The notes beneath the pieces were generated by a model that did not search any database, was not told the origin of the DNA, and saw only the letters and a program-made list of their open reading frames with translations. From Bolinopsis microptera (Eukaryota; Ctenophora; Tentaculata; Lobata; Bolinopsidae): a DNA stretch of 60,000 nucleotides. Every line of letters begins with the position of its first letter. Position 1 is the stretch's first letter. This document shows positions 29,701 through 42,784 of the stretch, piece after piece. The translations under genes and the position numbers were made by a program. The DNA lies in contig NC_087073.1 in assembly GCF_026151205.1 (NCBI RefSeq), positions 11,689,578-11,749,577 on the forward strand. Direction: 5' to 3'.

Positions 29701-31453
29701 ATGGTCGAATATCATTCTGGGTGAATCTAGATACTGAAACAGAATGGGTTATAATCTAGTTACTGAGACAGAAGTGGTTACAACTTGTTAATTCGTTCAA
29801 CTTTATTTCGTGAAGACTCGTGAGCAGCAATAGAAATAAGTACAACTGATAAGATAACGCATTTAATAAGATGCATTAAATATAACATTTGAACAAGTTT
29901 CATATATTCAGCTGTCTCAGTGAGCTAAGAAGATAAATACCAAGTAATTATCGAAAAAATCCTCAAGGAACTTGGCCCTCTCCTCGTCACGAAGACAGTG
30001 TAAGGTCTCAATATCGAGCCAGCAGCTGATAATGGCACTACCACCACCACCTTCTAGCATGAAGTGATGGAAATTATAAAACCCAGATATATCCCTGATT
30101 GGGGCGACGTCTGGATCTGAAATGATAGAAATTCGATCAGAAAAAATAATGGTGGATAAAACCACGATTAAATGGTATACAATTCTGAATTGACAATGCA
30201 AAATCAAGATCCAATGTAAACATTACCGTCTAAGAACGATAGAGTTTACATGAACGGTTGTTGACTCTTACATTGTTTTTCAAGAAGTTTGAAGGATTCA
30301 AGTATCGGGTTATCAATAATCAACTCTTTGCAGAGACGGTAATGAAAGAAAAGGTGTGATTTAGTGAACATCGGTAGCCGTTTCTTGCATAACCAAGTGT
30401 ACAGCTTTCCATAATGAGTATGCTGAAAGAGATAGAAAATTAACTATACTTATCCTGTAAGATTAACAATAATTACACTTCAAACTGAGGTATTTTACAC
30501 CATTTCCTTATTATCAATACTATAACTTGTTAGGACCATTTTACAAAAATTCCCATGTAAGAATTGTATTATGTTAGTTAAATCAATACATTTTTGTTTG
30601 ATTGAATTATAAACAAGCACAAATGCTATAAATAGTATGAGTGACAAATGTTACAAGTCAGTTGGATACTGGATACTGGATAGAATACTTACGAGATATT
30701 TTCTCATAAGAACTGGTTCAACAGTAAATGTTTTGGTAGCAGGCACATAGGTTATTCTTCGTGGATGTATCTGAAAATTCAATTAATATTTTCAGTTAAC
30801 CATCATTAATTCAGAGAAATATATTGTGATAACATACTTGCATAACTTCATTTTTGGATTGTAGAACCTCTTAATTGACTTGATTCAGTTTAAAATTCAA
30901 TATTTAATGTACAGTAATACCCCGATTTACCGTGCCCCGATTTACCGCGATCATGCCATCGCCCAAATATGGCTTAACATACTTAATTTAAACGATCAAA
31001 ACCCTGATTTACCTCAAACCCCAATATACCACGGCTTTTTCTCCCAAACACCGCAGTAAATGGGGATATTACTGTATAAGTGTATATTGTTTAATCTTGA
31101 TTTACTTACAGGAAGATTAAGGAAAATGTTGAAATAGCTGACAAATGTGACATCTTTTAGCAGATATTTCAAATAGTTGACATCATAGGCAAGACCTGTT
31201 GAGTAAGTGTTCATTGCTTTTATTTAATAGGCTATTAATAATAGTAAAAGTTGGAGAAGTATTTAAAAGGTAGTTGTATTGAATGCATGGTGCGTGTGTA
31301 TCTGGATATGTCTCCCATAATTTTAACTTGTATTCTGTGGTTATGGAAAAGAAAGACATTATTTATGAAGCTATCTGATATAAACAAAAAATATACAATA
31401 TGCAGCAGTTACTCACGTTTTTCGATAACAGGCAACTCACATTCAATTGACAT
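26798..31453 (-). CDS. RGS22: RGS22-like protein, exons 1-17 (N-terminal half)
   Basis: Exons, 5' to 3' on the minus strand: 31417-31453 (ATG at 31453), 31110-31195, 30693-30770, 30272-30422, 29941-30116, 29608-29733, 29378-29492, 29061-29165, 28778-28888, 28525-28634, 28243-28432, 27941-27979, 27711-27814, 27587-27616, 27416-27496, 27202-27310, 26798-26998. All junctions keep phase. The N-terminus contains VTFVSYFNIFLNLPV then RLPMFTKSHLFFHYRL, in the order and pattern of the human RGS22 N-terminus (DYFNEFLSLPTF; RLPAFLESDCYFEYRL). RGS-like segments follow: exon 5 (GGGGSAIISCWLDIETL) and exon 17 (LFNYEFWAAIETFSYKY). Exons 8-11 encode a Ser/Thr- and charge-rich linker. RGS domains usually bind G-alpha subunits; in RGS22 this has been linked to G12/13. 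The exon 12 acceptor (AATAG) was chosen by phase and is the least certain. Confidence 0.8.
30912..31074. mobile_element. MITE with pogo/Tigger-like ends
   Basis: TIRs CAGTAATACCCCGATTTAC / complement, TA on both sides (30910-30911 and 31075-31076), about 163 bp. It lies in intron 2 of the RGS22-like gene, 35 bp from exon 2. Internal repeats of CCCGATTTACCG. Confidence 0.8.
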
Positions 31454-32791
31454 GTTAACAAAGCATGAACATAAAATCGTTTCCTGATGAAAATTTGAGG
31501 TGTTGATAAACAGGAGTGAAAAAAATTGGGACAATTAGTGTACTTAATCTATTATATATTGATGTATATGTGACAGTGGCTAACAAATCAGCCTCCAGAA
31601 TTTACCAATCAAAATCAAATATCACAGCGATGACTTACACATCAAACCAAATATATTGTCTGTCTAAAGGCCACCAAGTGATTAATGTTTTAATCTATGC
31701 CACATATTTCACTTTGATTAGCAGCTTTCTGCCTTGCAAGTCATGTGCTCTGATGCTTCAAAATCTGTGCTAAAAATTTCGAGGAAAATCTTGATAAGGA
31801 ACTTATTCATTCAGTATGGCCATTTTATTGAGGGTACTTATGAAGTTGCTAATTAGCAAACGAGGCAGTTAAAACTTAATTAATTGCATTAAGAATCTGA
31901 GACAGAGTTGACTCCCAAAATTTGATGACTCTAACTCATTCATGAGCTGCACAACCATGATGTTAACCATCCTGGCCTGTCCATATCTGCAGCTTACTGG
32001 GTCGCGCTCAGCCTGTCATTCTCTATTTGGCGTTTTATCAACATGATACCCTGAGATCCCCAGGTAAATCTGCAGCTTGCTTGTTAATTGAAATACAGTA
32101 GCTGTTCAACTTTTTTGAGAAAGGTTATTTAAACAATATATACTGATAATTTCAGTAATGGTTCTTGACACCCTCAACACAATACAAATCAAGCAAAAAA
32201 TTAAATAAAACGGTTACAATTTTTAAAATCTGAGTAGAAATTTACAAAAACCCTATATATTATAAATAGTATTTATGATAAATGCAGCCCATTACATTCA
32301 CTATTGACAATTCAATGTGCAGTTTTTTTTGTTTATTGTATGTCTAAATCTGCTACTTATACAGCACTACTTCTTTTCAATTCTCTTTTCCTTGATCTTA
32401 TTAGATCAAATCAAACCAAACCAAATAATAACGACACAAATATTATAATAATATTATTTTATTTCAAAATTCAAATAAACTTTACATCAATGTATTATGT
32501 ATTACAGTTATATTTAGAAAAGACCACAATATCTCCTGTGAGGCAAAAACATGGAAAAAGAGAGCTAGAAAAATATTCATGAGACTCAACACTACCAGAC
32601 TGCAGCTAGAGCTGGAGTTAGAAACATTATGTAAACATCATAGTAAAATTTATTTCGGCTGAACCAAAACACGGTGGTAAAACCATAATTACAATTCATA
32701 AAACATCAAAACATAAAGATTCAATAATAATAAGGAGACTCAGTAAAAATTGAATTAATTTTGATTTATGCTTTGCAATATTTATGTTATA
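31454..32791. other. Intergenic AT-rich spacer
   Basis: Upstream of the RGS22-like start codon. No gene recognised. It contains a partial copy of a dispersed repeat at about 31990-32065 (listed separately). Confidence 0.4.
31990..32068 (+). repeat. Dispersed repeat with head TTACTGGGYCGCGCTCAGCC
   Basis: Head ttactgggtcgcgctcagcc then tgtcattc..., and tail catgataccctgagatcccc. Other copies or fragments: 37590-37630 (minus), 41540-41570 (plus), 42890-42972 (minus, next to a tRNA-like segment). Confidence 0.6.
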
Positions 32792-33368
32792 TGTGGGATA
32801 CTGAAGGGAAAGGAAGCAGTTCTAACGAGCTCTTCTCAAACACAAGGATATATCTTGTGAACTTGGCTAGTATATATGAAACATTTGATATGGAGTTGTA
32901 GAGGGAGTTATGTGCCTCGCCGGGCTAAAGTAGTGGATGACCTTGCTGTACGGCAAAGTTAAACAAGGATCTGAAACTACTAGGTTCCGTACAGACTCAA
33001 CTCTGCACCCGTGTCAATATGTTCATTATATGCAAGCCTCTTGATTTATAATCACCGAGTCTAGTAATTGTTTAAGAGAGTTCTCTGGCAGTTACGAAAC
33101 TCGAGAGACTGTGGGATACTGAAGGGAAAGGAAGCAGTTCTAACGAGCTCTTCTCAAACACAAGGATATATCTTGTGAACTTGGCTAGTATATATGAAAC
33201 ATTTGATATGGAGTTGTAGAGGGAGTTATGTGCCTCGCCGGGCTAAAGTAGTGGATGACCTTGCTGTACGGCAAAGTTAAACAAGGATCTGAAACTACTA
33301 GGTTCCGTACAGACTCAACTCTGCACCCGTGTCAATATGTTCATTATATGCAAGCCTCTTGATTTATA
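32792..33368 (+). repeat. Two direct copies of a 259-bp unit (318-bp period)
   Basis: 32792-33050 and 33110-33368 appear identical by eye, separated by a 59-bp spacer. The unit is GC-richer than its surroundings (gcctcgccgggctaaag, gtacggcaaag, tgcacccgtg). No coding frame; I compared it with remembered snRNA, SRP and 5S patterns and found no match. It may be a non-coding RNA gene pair or a satellite fragment. Confidence 0.75.
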
Positions 33369-34886
33369 TTATATATATAATACAATATAACATATAAATA
33401 AAAAATGTTTTTCAGTAACATAAGGTCAGGATTATAAACCTTATATTTTAAGTTTGCAATTATGTACGGGTAAACCGCCCCTAAAACGTCACCTGTTTTT
33501 TGGGCCCAGATTGCCGAGTTAGGGCTAAATTTACAGGGATCTGAAGTGTCTAGGAATAATATTTAAACCTTTTTCTAGCCTGCCAGGAAGATTTGGAGAT
33601 TTGAAAATAAAATCAGGTACAATTTTTTTGACGTTGAAATGGAGTCACTTTTAAAACACCACCCCTAAAATGTCAACTCTATATGTGTGATAATTACAAA
33701 ATGTACAGGAGGCCTGATTTATCTTTTGTCACTAGTACTATTTGTTTTGTCTAATTAAAACATTAAGCTACTTGAAAACATTCACTCACTAAAGGAAGTA
33801 CCTCAAAACCGTAATCACCCCCTAAAATGTCACGTGCACCACCCTTAATAACCGTTGCGTTTTTTTCAATAAGTCAAATTTCCAATACCTACCTTTTTAC
33901 CTGGGGACCCCAGGTTATTATGTTTTTTTTAATTAAAAAAAAAGAGAGGCTGGGCCTGGTTTGCCCACGAGAGGATAGCATATTGATTGAAATAAATTTT
34001 CGTGCACATACAGAATGAATGGTTAATAATTTAATATATATGTAGACCAAGCTCTGTGCACGGGATGCTTCCTGGAAGAATCCAGTTCTTTTAGCGGGGC
34101 ACCCTACCTAAAGCCAAATTGAGATATAATAATCATATTCCTAGGGAAATAATCAGAAATCGAATACCAATCAAATAATATGATATATAGGAGTAGTAAC
34201 CATATTTACTATGCAAAATGCCCCAACCACATAGTGTAAATTTATATAAAATTCAAATTCCATATCATCATTAAACCTCAATAGTCAATATATTAGCCCA
34301 AGCAAAATTAAATAACTTCTTATATACCTTACTGTCATACTACAAATTAATTAAACATTTGAAATCTGTTAACCAGAGAATAAATTTCTAAACCTAATGC
34401 AAGTGAAATAATTTAGATGCAATAATGAATGCCTAATGTGAGTATCATCTGTCAATGTCCTTGTAAAACAGTCTGTACAAGAGATATGAGTAACTAATAT
34501 AGAAGAAAAAAACAGGAAGTTGTCGTCTGTTGAAAAATAAATAAAATATCTAGAATATAGATTAGAATATAAAATAACATTCAGTCAATGTGTCGTCAAT
34601 AAACTGTACAATTATCAAATGTTAAAACTGGGTGATACAGTCACCAAAAATAAATACTAAGTATAATAAGTTAATAAATTATATGTGGTCTATAAAACTA
34701 CCACTAGGTATAATAGGTCAATAAATTAAAAGTGGTTTATAAAACTACCACTGTGCGAACCCCTTCTCCAGTTAAAACATGTCAGTCATGTGAAAAATCA
34801 ATCAGAATGGTAAGGTGGTAAAAAAGGGAATATCCTTTCGATACATCAATTATATATGCCTCAGATTTAAAAGAATTAGAAGATAC
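33369..34886. other. Spacer and probable LINE 3' region
   Basis: 33470-33850 repeats the motif cccctaaaa(c/t)gtcac several times. From roughly 34030 on, the sequence is AT-rich and probably the 3' untranslated tail of the LINE that follows. No gene seen. Confidence 0.35.
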
Positions 34887-36540
34887 TTAGTTATCGTCGA
34901 CTATGATTGCAGTGTAAAATTTGTCATATGAATTGTCGACGGTATAATTAGGGTCTGTTGTTATAGATGAGAGTAGCTGTTTCTTATACGAATCACTAAA
35001 GCTTTTAACATCGGGCAGATTTCGTTGATCTGTTGGAACATTATTCCAACATTTTGCCCCCAAGTATTGAAAGTTTTTATGTGATGTTGATCTATTAACA
35101 TATAGGTTGCAGCTTTCGCCGCTCCTACTACCTCCTGATATGTAACTAAATTTGTTCATAAAGTTTGTAGGACAATTGTCATGGATGATTCTAAACATAT
35201 AATTTGACAGATGGAGTTGTCGTCTAAGATGGAGTGGTAACCATTTCATGTCTCTATAAACATTAAGGCTGCTCTCTGTTTGTGGAACGTTGAGAGCTAT
35301 TTTGGCTACCTTTTTGTACAGAGTGTCAAGTTCAGCAAGTTTTGTCTTGCCAGCTCTACAATAGATCGTGTCTAAATAATCGAATTGTGGCAACATGAGT
35401 GCATTGGCAAACATTTTCCTATATTTAATGGGTAGCAGTGCTTTACTTCTATACATGGCACCAATTCTCTTCATGACCTTCCTAATAATATAATCTACAT
35501 GGCTTTTGAAGTTTAATTTACTATCTAGAATGAGGCCAAGATATTTTGTCTCTTTGCACTCCTTGATTGTGAAAGTTACCTCATTACATTCAATGGTTAA
35601 TTCATCATGTTGATCAACAGAATCAAACAATAGGAATTCAGTCTTCTTTTCATTGAGTGATAATTTATTAACACTGAGCCATTTAAAGATTGTCATAAGT
35701 TCTATTTTCATGTTTATAAATGTGCTTCTGCAGGTTTGATCAAAGAATAGTGCACCATCATCTGCAAATAGAAAGGGCTTAGATAGGTTACAGGCATAAA
35801 TGATGTCATTTATGAAGATACTAAATAATATAGGCCCAATGATGCTTCCTTGTGGTACACCACTCAGAACTTCTAAAAATGAGCTTAGTTTGCCATTGAT
35901 CCTAGTGCATTGATATCTACAAGATAAGAAGTTCTTAAACCAGGTTAAAGCAATGCCACCAATTCCATAATATGCCAATTTTTTAAGCAATATTTCATGA
36001 TTCACTGTGTCAAAGGCCTTCTTAAGATCAAGAAAGATGATTCCTGGTTTATAAGACTTAGATTTACTCATATATATTTCGTCCATCAGATCGTACATCA
36101 AATAAGTTGTGGAGTGATTTTTCCGAAAGCCATATTGATGCCGGATGAAAAGTTTGTTCTCATGTAATCAGTGAGTTGCTTGCCGACAAAGTATTCTATA
36201 AGTTTTCCTACAAGTGGAAGGATGGATATTGGCCTGTAATTATTAGGATCATCTTTCATTCCTGCCTTATGGATGGGAGTTACTCTAGCTTTTTTACAAA
36301 GGGTTGGTACAACACCAGTATTAAGGCTCAAATTGACAATATGGGTAAGTGGCTCAACTATGTATGGTACAGCTTGCTTAAGTAAAAATAGAGGCACATC
36401 GTCATATGAGGCCTTGTCATTCTTGAGCGTTTCGACATACATTAGGATATCAGTTTCATTTATTTCTTGGAATCTATCAAATGAGATGTTAGAAGTTCTA
36501 GGAGGTAAAAAATCAGTAAAACTAACTAAATATGAATGCT
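34887..36540 (-). pseudogene. LINE (CR1/Jockey-type) reverse transcriptase, 5' truncated and frameshifted
   Basis: The minus-strand frame 36101-34887 carries RT blocks IIFLDLKKAFDTVNHEILLK, LSGVPQGSIIGPILFSIFIN and the catalytic FADD (PFLFADDGALFF), then a typical LINE C-terminus. The upstream frame 36530-36160 (NYRPISILPLVGKLIE) is the start of the same RT, joined through a single-base shift near 36160. No endonuclease domain is present; the element is cut at about 36540, where a different LINE begins. Mobile-element origin certain; not functional. Confidence 0.9.
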
Positions 36541-36544
36541 TTGC

Positions 36545-37601
36545 TTACCTCTGGGGTATGGCAGTCCTGTGGGAGGATGCCAGTGGAATCAAGATGTGTA
36601 ATCAAGGATGATAGTAAGTGTTGTGGGGTGTGTCATAGATGAACGCTAAAGTGGTGGTTGAGTGTTATGTGGAAGAGAGAGGCGAAATAAGACGGCGTTA
36701 AAGTAGTCGCTATGTTACACCTGTCTGGTCCAACTCCTCTGGCACCATTAAGCGTTTAGTGTGGTTTGCAAAGTTGACAATGGCGGAGATGTGTTGGTTG
36801 TCGAATATGTCATTGACAGAGAGGTAGTAGTCCCGGAAATATTGACCTCTTATTTGGGCAATAGCCGGGCACTGACCGAGAAAGTGTGAGACAGTCTCCT
36901 CTTCGTCGCCGCATTCAGGACAAGCAAGTTTGTGTCTGATTTGCGAATGGTGTGTAGGTGTTTTTTGAGGCCACAATGTCCCGTGATGAGGTGCACTGCA
37001 GTTCTGTAATTTTGTCTGTTGTTACTGAGTGTAGTGTTGAGATTTTTGATGATGTTGATGTTTTTGTGTCCAAGTGTCAGTTTAGTGTGTCTGGGACCAT
37101 CATTAATCCATGATTCTTGATTAAGTTTGGTGACTTTGTCGTTGATCAGGCGTTTGATGTAAGATTGTGGAATTGGGCAATTCAAAGTGGATTCACTGGT
37201 TGTGCCATTTTTGGCCAGCTCGTCTGCTTTTTCATTATATTACCCCTCAATCCGATGTGTGCTGCTATCCATCTGATCTCTAAGGTGTTAACTGTTAGTG
37301 GATCCGAGTGTATTGAGGGTGTCGTAACAGTCTCTAGTAGTTCTACTCCTCGTTGAGGGTGAGGATATAACTTGAATAGAGGAGAGACTGTCTGACCATA
37401 TATGGTGATGTGTGTGTTGGTATAAGTTGATAGATATTTACAAGCTTCGATGATGGCAGTGAGTTCTGTTTGATAAACGGTGCAATAATCGGGAAGCTTG
37501 AATGATCTTTCCTCTAGTGTAGTGTTGTTGTTGTCAGTGATAATAATATGGGTTATTATGTTTATTATATAAACACCTAAAAGAAATTTGGCAGAATGCA
37601 A
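36545..37601 (-). pseudogene. LINE 3' fragment with RNase H domain
   Basis: The minus strand encodes an RNase H-like segment (YCTVYQTELTAIIEACKYL). The catalytic SDS motif (IWSDSLSSIQ) appears only in a neighbouring frame, and IAAHIGLRGN follows. After it come a Cys/His motif, CPECGDEEETVSHFLGQCP, and the 3' end typical of Jockey/I-clade LINEs. At least two frameshifts. A separate element from the RT at 34887. Confidence 0.85.
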
Positions 37602-37752
37602 ATAACAGGCTGAGCGCTGCCCAGTAAACTTTTTTTGATAAGTTTTATTACCCCATTATAAAATTATTCAAACAATATACACATAATATAGCAATGACCC
37701 TATATAAAATCAAACCTTTAAGAATATAAAAAATTCCCTAAACACTCAAAAA

Positions 37753-40700
37753 TTACCCTTGGCCTTGTGGCTCCAAGTTAAGATCTAGACTGTTTATATT
37801 AACAATGTTTTTTCTCGCACCTCTGTCTCCACGGAGAGAAATCACTGTTGTTCTTAGGATTTCAAAGCGAAGGCGCTTTCTGATGTAACCTACAGCATCC
37901 GAGTACCTCTGGCCAGTGTGGTACTCCATCTTACTGGCCAGCTTTTTTACCAGTCTTTCAGCTTCACTACCCATTCCACCAGAAGTCGAGAACACTAAAG
38001 GTGTGAAGCTTCCTTTCTCCACTTCAAGAACCCTTGCGTTGTAACATCGCTTTTTCTCATTTTCATGGGACTGGTACATTGCTGGGATCGATTTGCTTGC
38101 ATTGGAGGGGGCTGGGGCATGAAATACCCTTACATCAAAATATGCCCTCTCTGAAGCATTCCAAATCGATCTTGCAGAAATGTCCAGCCTAGCTTGGTCT
38201 CCAAGTACTGTTCCCTTAGGCAACTTCAGACCATCAACTGGAAGAAGAACTGGCTCAGTCTGCACATCCTTGCATTTCACAGTTCTCATTAAAGTTCAGC
38301 AAAGGTGTCTCTCAGCGAGTTGTGCCGCAGTGATACATATCCACCGAGTTTGCAGATGAGCGCATGGTTTGCTGAGTACTTTTGGCCACACGTACATGTC
38401 TTAGGGCTGTCCTTTAAGTTCAGGTTGTACCTGAGAGCTATTGCATCTGAGAACTGTTGTTTGTTCATCAGATATCCATACTCTTTTAAAGGTAGTGCTG
38501 TTAACCAAGCACTTGCCCCTTTCTCAGCAGCTAGTTGGAACATCAACTTTGCCAGTGGTGTTGACTCGAGCTCCTGGCGTATTTCCGCTTGTTTTTGTCG
38601 ATAGAAGAGATTTCGTTCAGTTGTTATCTCATTTTTCACTCCTTTGCTTACTCTCCAGTCCTCTGTGTAGTTGTCTACCTGCTTGAGAATAGCTTCTTTA
38701 AGGGGTTTTGTGGCTCTACATGAGAATTTGTACTCTCGGTCTGCCATGTCCATCATAACTGGTATACCCAATCCTCCATATCTTGGTGGTAGAGCCATTA
38801 TGTTCCTTAGTTCATCAGTGCAGCTAAACAGCCTGTTGATGATAGCTGGGATAAACTCATCGCGTGTTACTTGTTCCAGAGGAGTGAGCCTATCTGCAAC
38901 TCCTGGGGTAGTTCTGCACACATAGTTCCATCTTTTACTAAGCTCATACATGTATGCACTGTATGCTATTTGAGGTTCTCTTGATGCTATATCACTTAAT
39001 TGTTTAAGATCACGACACCATTCTTGAACTTTTTCCTCGATGAAAGCCCCTTTTCCTTCATCAGTTCCGATAAAGCTGCCCAGATATCGTCGACCAATAC
39101 TTGTCACATTGACATCTGGGAACAAGTTTCTTGCCTTCTCTTCGTGCTCAGGCTTGACTATCACCCATGTCTTGGAAGATTTAGGGTTGTAACCAAAAAG
39201 TGGTCCTTTAATGCAGAGGTTATCCCACCATTTCCTCATTTCTTCCAGTTTTCCCCCAGCAGCAGAGTCATCAGCATACCAGATCTGAGTCACTTTTCTC
39301 TCAATGTTTCCTGCATCAATCAATGGTATTGTACCACATGCATAAAATCCCATAGCAGGTGGATCACCTTGTGTTGTCCCTTCTTCACTAAAAAGATGTT
39401 CATCTTCTCCTGCAATAAACAGTCTAGCAGGCATTCTGTAGGTGTTCATAATGTAGGTAGCAACTTCTGGACATACAATATACATGTTGTTAAGAGCTGC
39501 CTCTCGGTTCAGCAAGTTGAATGCATTCTCTGCATCCACTAAGATGATGGCTTCAGTTTCAGGATCTTCAAAGCAGTCCCTCGCAGCATGAACAGCTGCT
39601 TCCACTCCTCCCTGAAGACCAGCACACACTTGAATAGGAGCAGTGGCACCAACCAGATCCTTCTGTAGGAGGGTCATCACTGTCTTCCCTATTATCCTTC
39701 GTAAGACTTCACCAATGCCAACAGGCCTGACGCCAGGCTTTTTATCCAGGGGAACAAGTCGACATGCTGTCAATGAGGTCAACATCGTTGGATCCAGATT
39801 CCTGACACATAGTTTCCTTGCTATCCCTGCTATAGCATTGCATAGATCCTCACACTTCTTACCAAACTGTTTAGAACACAGTAGTCTCTTCCACGCATCC
39901 GCATCCATTCCTGAAGGCCCTGCAGCACCCTGTACTCTCTTTGCTGCTTGTCTTATCGATTCCCTGTCAATACTGTCAAAGATAACCGGCTCTACTCTCC
40001 TCACTGGTCCACTCAGACAGCTTCCCTTTGATGCAGGTGATGCCCTGGGATGCTTCTCTTTCAGTACTTTTATCACATCTGGAGTGGGTTCAAGAATCCC
40101 GGTGGCATTTTCGCCAATCCACCTCATTGCTGCACTGACTTTACCTTTCATCATAAGTCGAGTGAAGACTCTCTCAACATGGCCATGTTCATGTTTCCCC
40201 TTTCCCATTCTTCTCTGAATCTCCTGTCCTTCTCGCAGCAACTCTTCTAACTTACCTGCCTGCCACAAAACAAGCCTTCTCTTCAACACTTCAGTGTGTT
40301 CCTTTGCTTTGGATCTCTTTGAGGGTTTCTGCAACAGTAGTGATGGCATTATCATCAAAAGGGTCATGGTCACTGATTCCATAGTACTGCCTGCTGAAAA
40401 ATTGTTGGCCACTTTAGTCATTTCCTCGATGAATGCTTTTCCTGCAGCCCCTGAGGGAAGCAGAAATATGTTTCTTCTCCATTTGACTACAACATCATAT
40501 ATTCCCTCACATTGTGTTAGAACTTCCCAACTATTCCATGATCCTAATTTCAATTGAGATGGATCCCTTACATTTTCATAACCTGGGAAACAGCACTCCT
40601 TTCCCTCTTCTTCCACAATATGAGGGTCCTTTGATATTGGAGTAGATGGTTGTACACTTTCTTCGACCTGTCTCCTCAACTTTCGGATAGCTTCAGTTAT

Positions 40701-41018
40701 GGGGTTTTCGTCTTCGTCTTCGTTGCTCTTCTCCTCCTTGCCACATCTTTGACATGACCACTCAGAATCCTCATTTTCTGCTAGGTCTTTAAACTGCAAC
40801 TCCGACAGTCCACTACATGCCACATGGAACCATCGTCCACATTTTCCTTCACATTGAATACAATCACATATTACCTCCTTTGAACAAAATCCACAGATAT
40901 CAGCTTTCTTTCCAGTTTGCTTTCCTACTTTGGACCTAGTGTCCATTTTTCTTGTGTCAGGCATTCCAACCCAAAAATGGGAACCACTACTGTTGCCGAG
41001 TCGGTTACCAGCAGACAC
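37753..41018 (-). mobile_element. Non-LTR retrotransposon with PHD finger, RT and restriction-like endonuclease
   Basis: Two overlapping minus-strand frames. The first (41018-38289, 909 aa) has an N-terminal PHD-type finger (CGFCSKEVICDCIQC...WFHVAC...WSCQRCG). It then has an RT domain with QGDPPAMGF and catalytic IWYADDSA, and a CCHC knuckle (CTCGQ...HALIC). The second (38289-37753, 178 aa) is the restriction-like endonuclease: ARLDIS, FDVRVFHAP, KKRCYNARVLEVEKGSFTPL, SLRGDRG. Such endonucleases typify R2/NeSL/R4-like elements, where RT and endonuclease share one ORF. Here the junction is TAATG (38291-38287), stop overlapping start, which may be a frameshift or coupled translation. Otherwise the element looks intact, so recent activity is possible. 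Confidence 0.9.
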
Positions 41019-41276
41019 TGAAGCTTACCGCTGTCAGCCCCTACTGGATACGAGTCTCCTTAACAGTAGTGGACCCAAATTTGGGATCTGATGGAGTAGT
41101 CTCAACACCAGAGGATTTTACAGCTCAAGCAAAATTAAATTAACATTTGATCACCATTATACCTTTGACTAAACTTTCTAAACAGATTATTATATCAGAT
41201 ATAAACTTTTTTTAAAAGTATTTTGCATTAATTAAATAGGTAAAAATATGAAAAGGTACTTAAAATATTAAAATGT

Positions 41277-41470
41277 TGTCATACGTTGTATGACCCGCCT
41301 TGCTACACGTTGTATACCTCTCGTGCACGCGAAGCGTGCACGCCGGCCGGCCGCTCAAAAGGGGTTACAGCGTGTGTCAAGACCCGCCGCGCACGAGTGC
41401 ATTGCATGGATCCCCCTGTATCGTATCCATTTAGTGAAACGACAATGGGGGTCACGACATGATACAATAC
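41277..41470. repeat. Dispersed repeat, copy 2
   Basis: Shares gtcatacgttgta, tgacccgcc, cccctgtat and atgggggtcacg with 1384-1505. It includes a perfect hairpin GTGCACGC-GAA-GCGTGCAC (41323-41341). Confidence 0.5.
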
Positions 41471-42780
41471 AAATTATGAAAATGCAAGACTCTTTCATCT
41501 TTGGCGCCGCGCACTTTAATATTTAATACTTAGTGTACTGTTACTAGGCAGCGTTCAGCCTGTTGTCCTACCATGCCATATTTTTAATAAACACAAAACC
41601 CTAAAATCTCCAAGTAACACTTAACGTGGCTAATATTTTGCTAAGCTAAGCATATAAGTATGTTATTAATTAGAATGTCCATGTTATGCATATAATTTCA
41701 CCTAACCATGTGCTTTCGCGCCACTGCGGGCGCCCTTGTTTCACAAGTCAAGGCGCGGCGGGCGCGCGCTACTGCAAGCGCAAGGGCTTTGGATAGAGCA
41801 ACATATAATAGCAGAAAAATATTTTAGACAATATATGCAATAAATGCAACGAAACAAAGCAAAGCTAAATTTTTAAATAATTTTAAGAACACTAGTTACT
41901 AGTATACTACTTTTATGTATTTTTGTATTGTTGTTTCGTGGCGCCGCGCGCGCATATTTTTGCCCAAATGTGACTACGTAATATGCGAACAATCTTTTAA
42001 AAGTGTAAAAATATATAATTGCTTATGCTGTTATAAACAAATTAACTTTTAAAACCAAGCATAAAGCATTTGACGGATGTTACTCGTCTAAATTTCTTCG
42101 AAGTAGCGCGCGCCGCTTTCTTCTCGAAATGGCCCGATGGCAAGTGCTACGAAGTAGCGAGCGCCGGGCCAGATCATTAACAATGGTCAAATAAAGCATT
42201 AACAGCTCATATTTAATCTATTTTCATAATTTTCTGTTGATTGGAGCCTTAGCCTCTGGATACGTTTTTATGTTCTACTTGTAGCGTAAAAACTTTAGTT
42301 AACATTTTTGTAAACAAATTATTATTGTTTCATTGAATTTGTTTCACAAAAAATTTGTTTCACTAAATATGAACGCTGCAACAATAAACCAAATCTCTGT
42401 ATCCAATTTACAACACAAGCAACCTGGGCCCTGGCCACATATTTTTAAATCCATTGAGTTCCCTTTCCCAAGTTTTATTATGATTTAAGATTTAAGATTA
42501 AACATTTAATCCTTGTGATTTTTAAGATTCGTTAACAAAAGTTGAAAAATAGAATTTTCAGATATAGTTTGTAGTTCTCACTGCCATATTGCATTCTTCA
42601 AAGTATGTCCTTTAACTGCCAAATCCAATGAGCCAGGGCCAGTACATAAATACCAGACAGTTATAGTATAGTTAATAGCACTATGTTTACAGTATGCACT
42701 GAAGAGGTATCCTAGGAAGTTTCTTGAACTTTTAACAGGTACCCCTCCTCATTTAACCCTCAATTAAGTTTCCTATTATT
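41471..42780. other. Spacer with GC-rich patches
   Basis: Mostly AT-rich, with CpG-rich islands (about 41720-41790, 41940-41960, 42105-42170) in which gaagtagcg(c/a)gcgcc recurs. No gene recognised. Confidence 0.4.
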
Positions 42781-42784
42781 CGGC

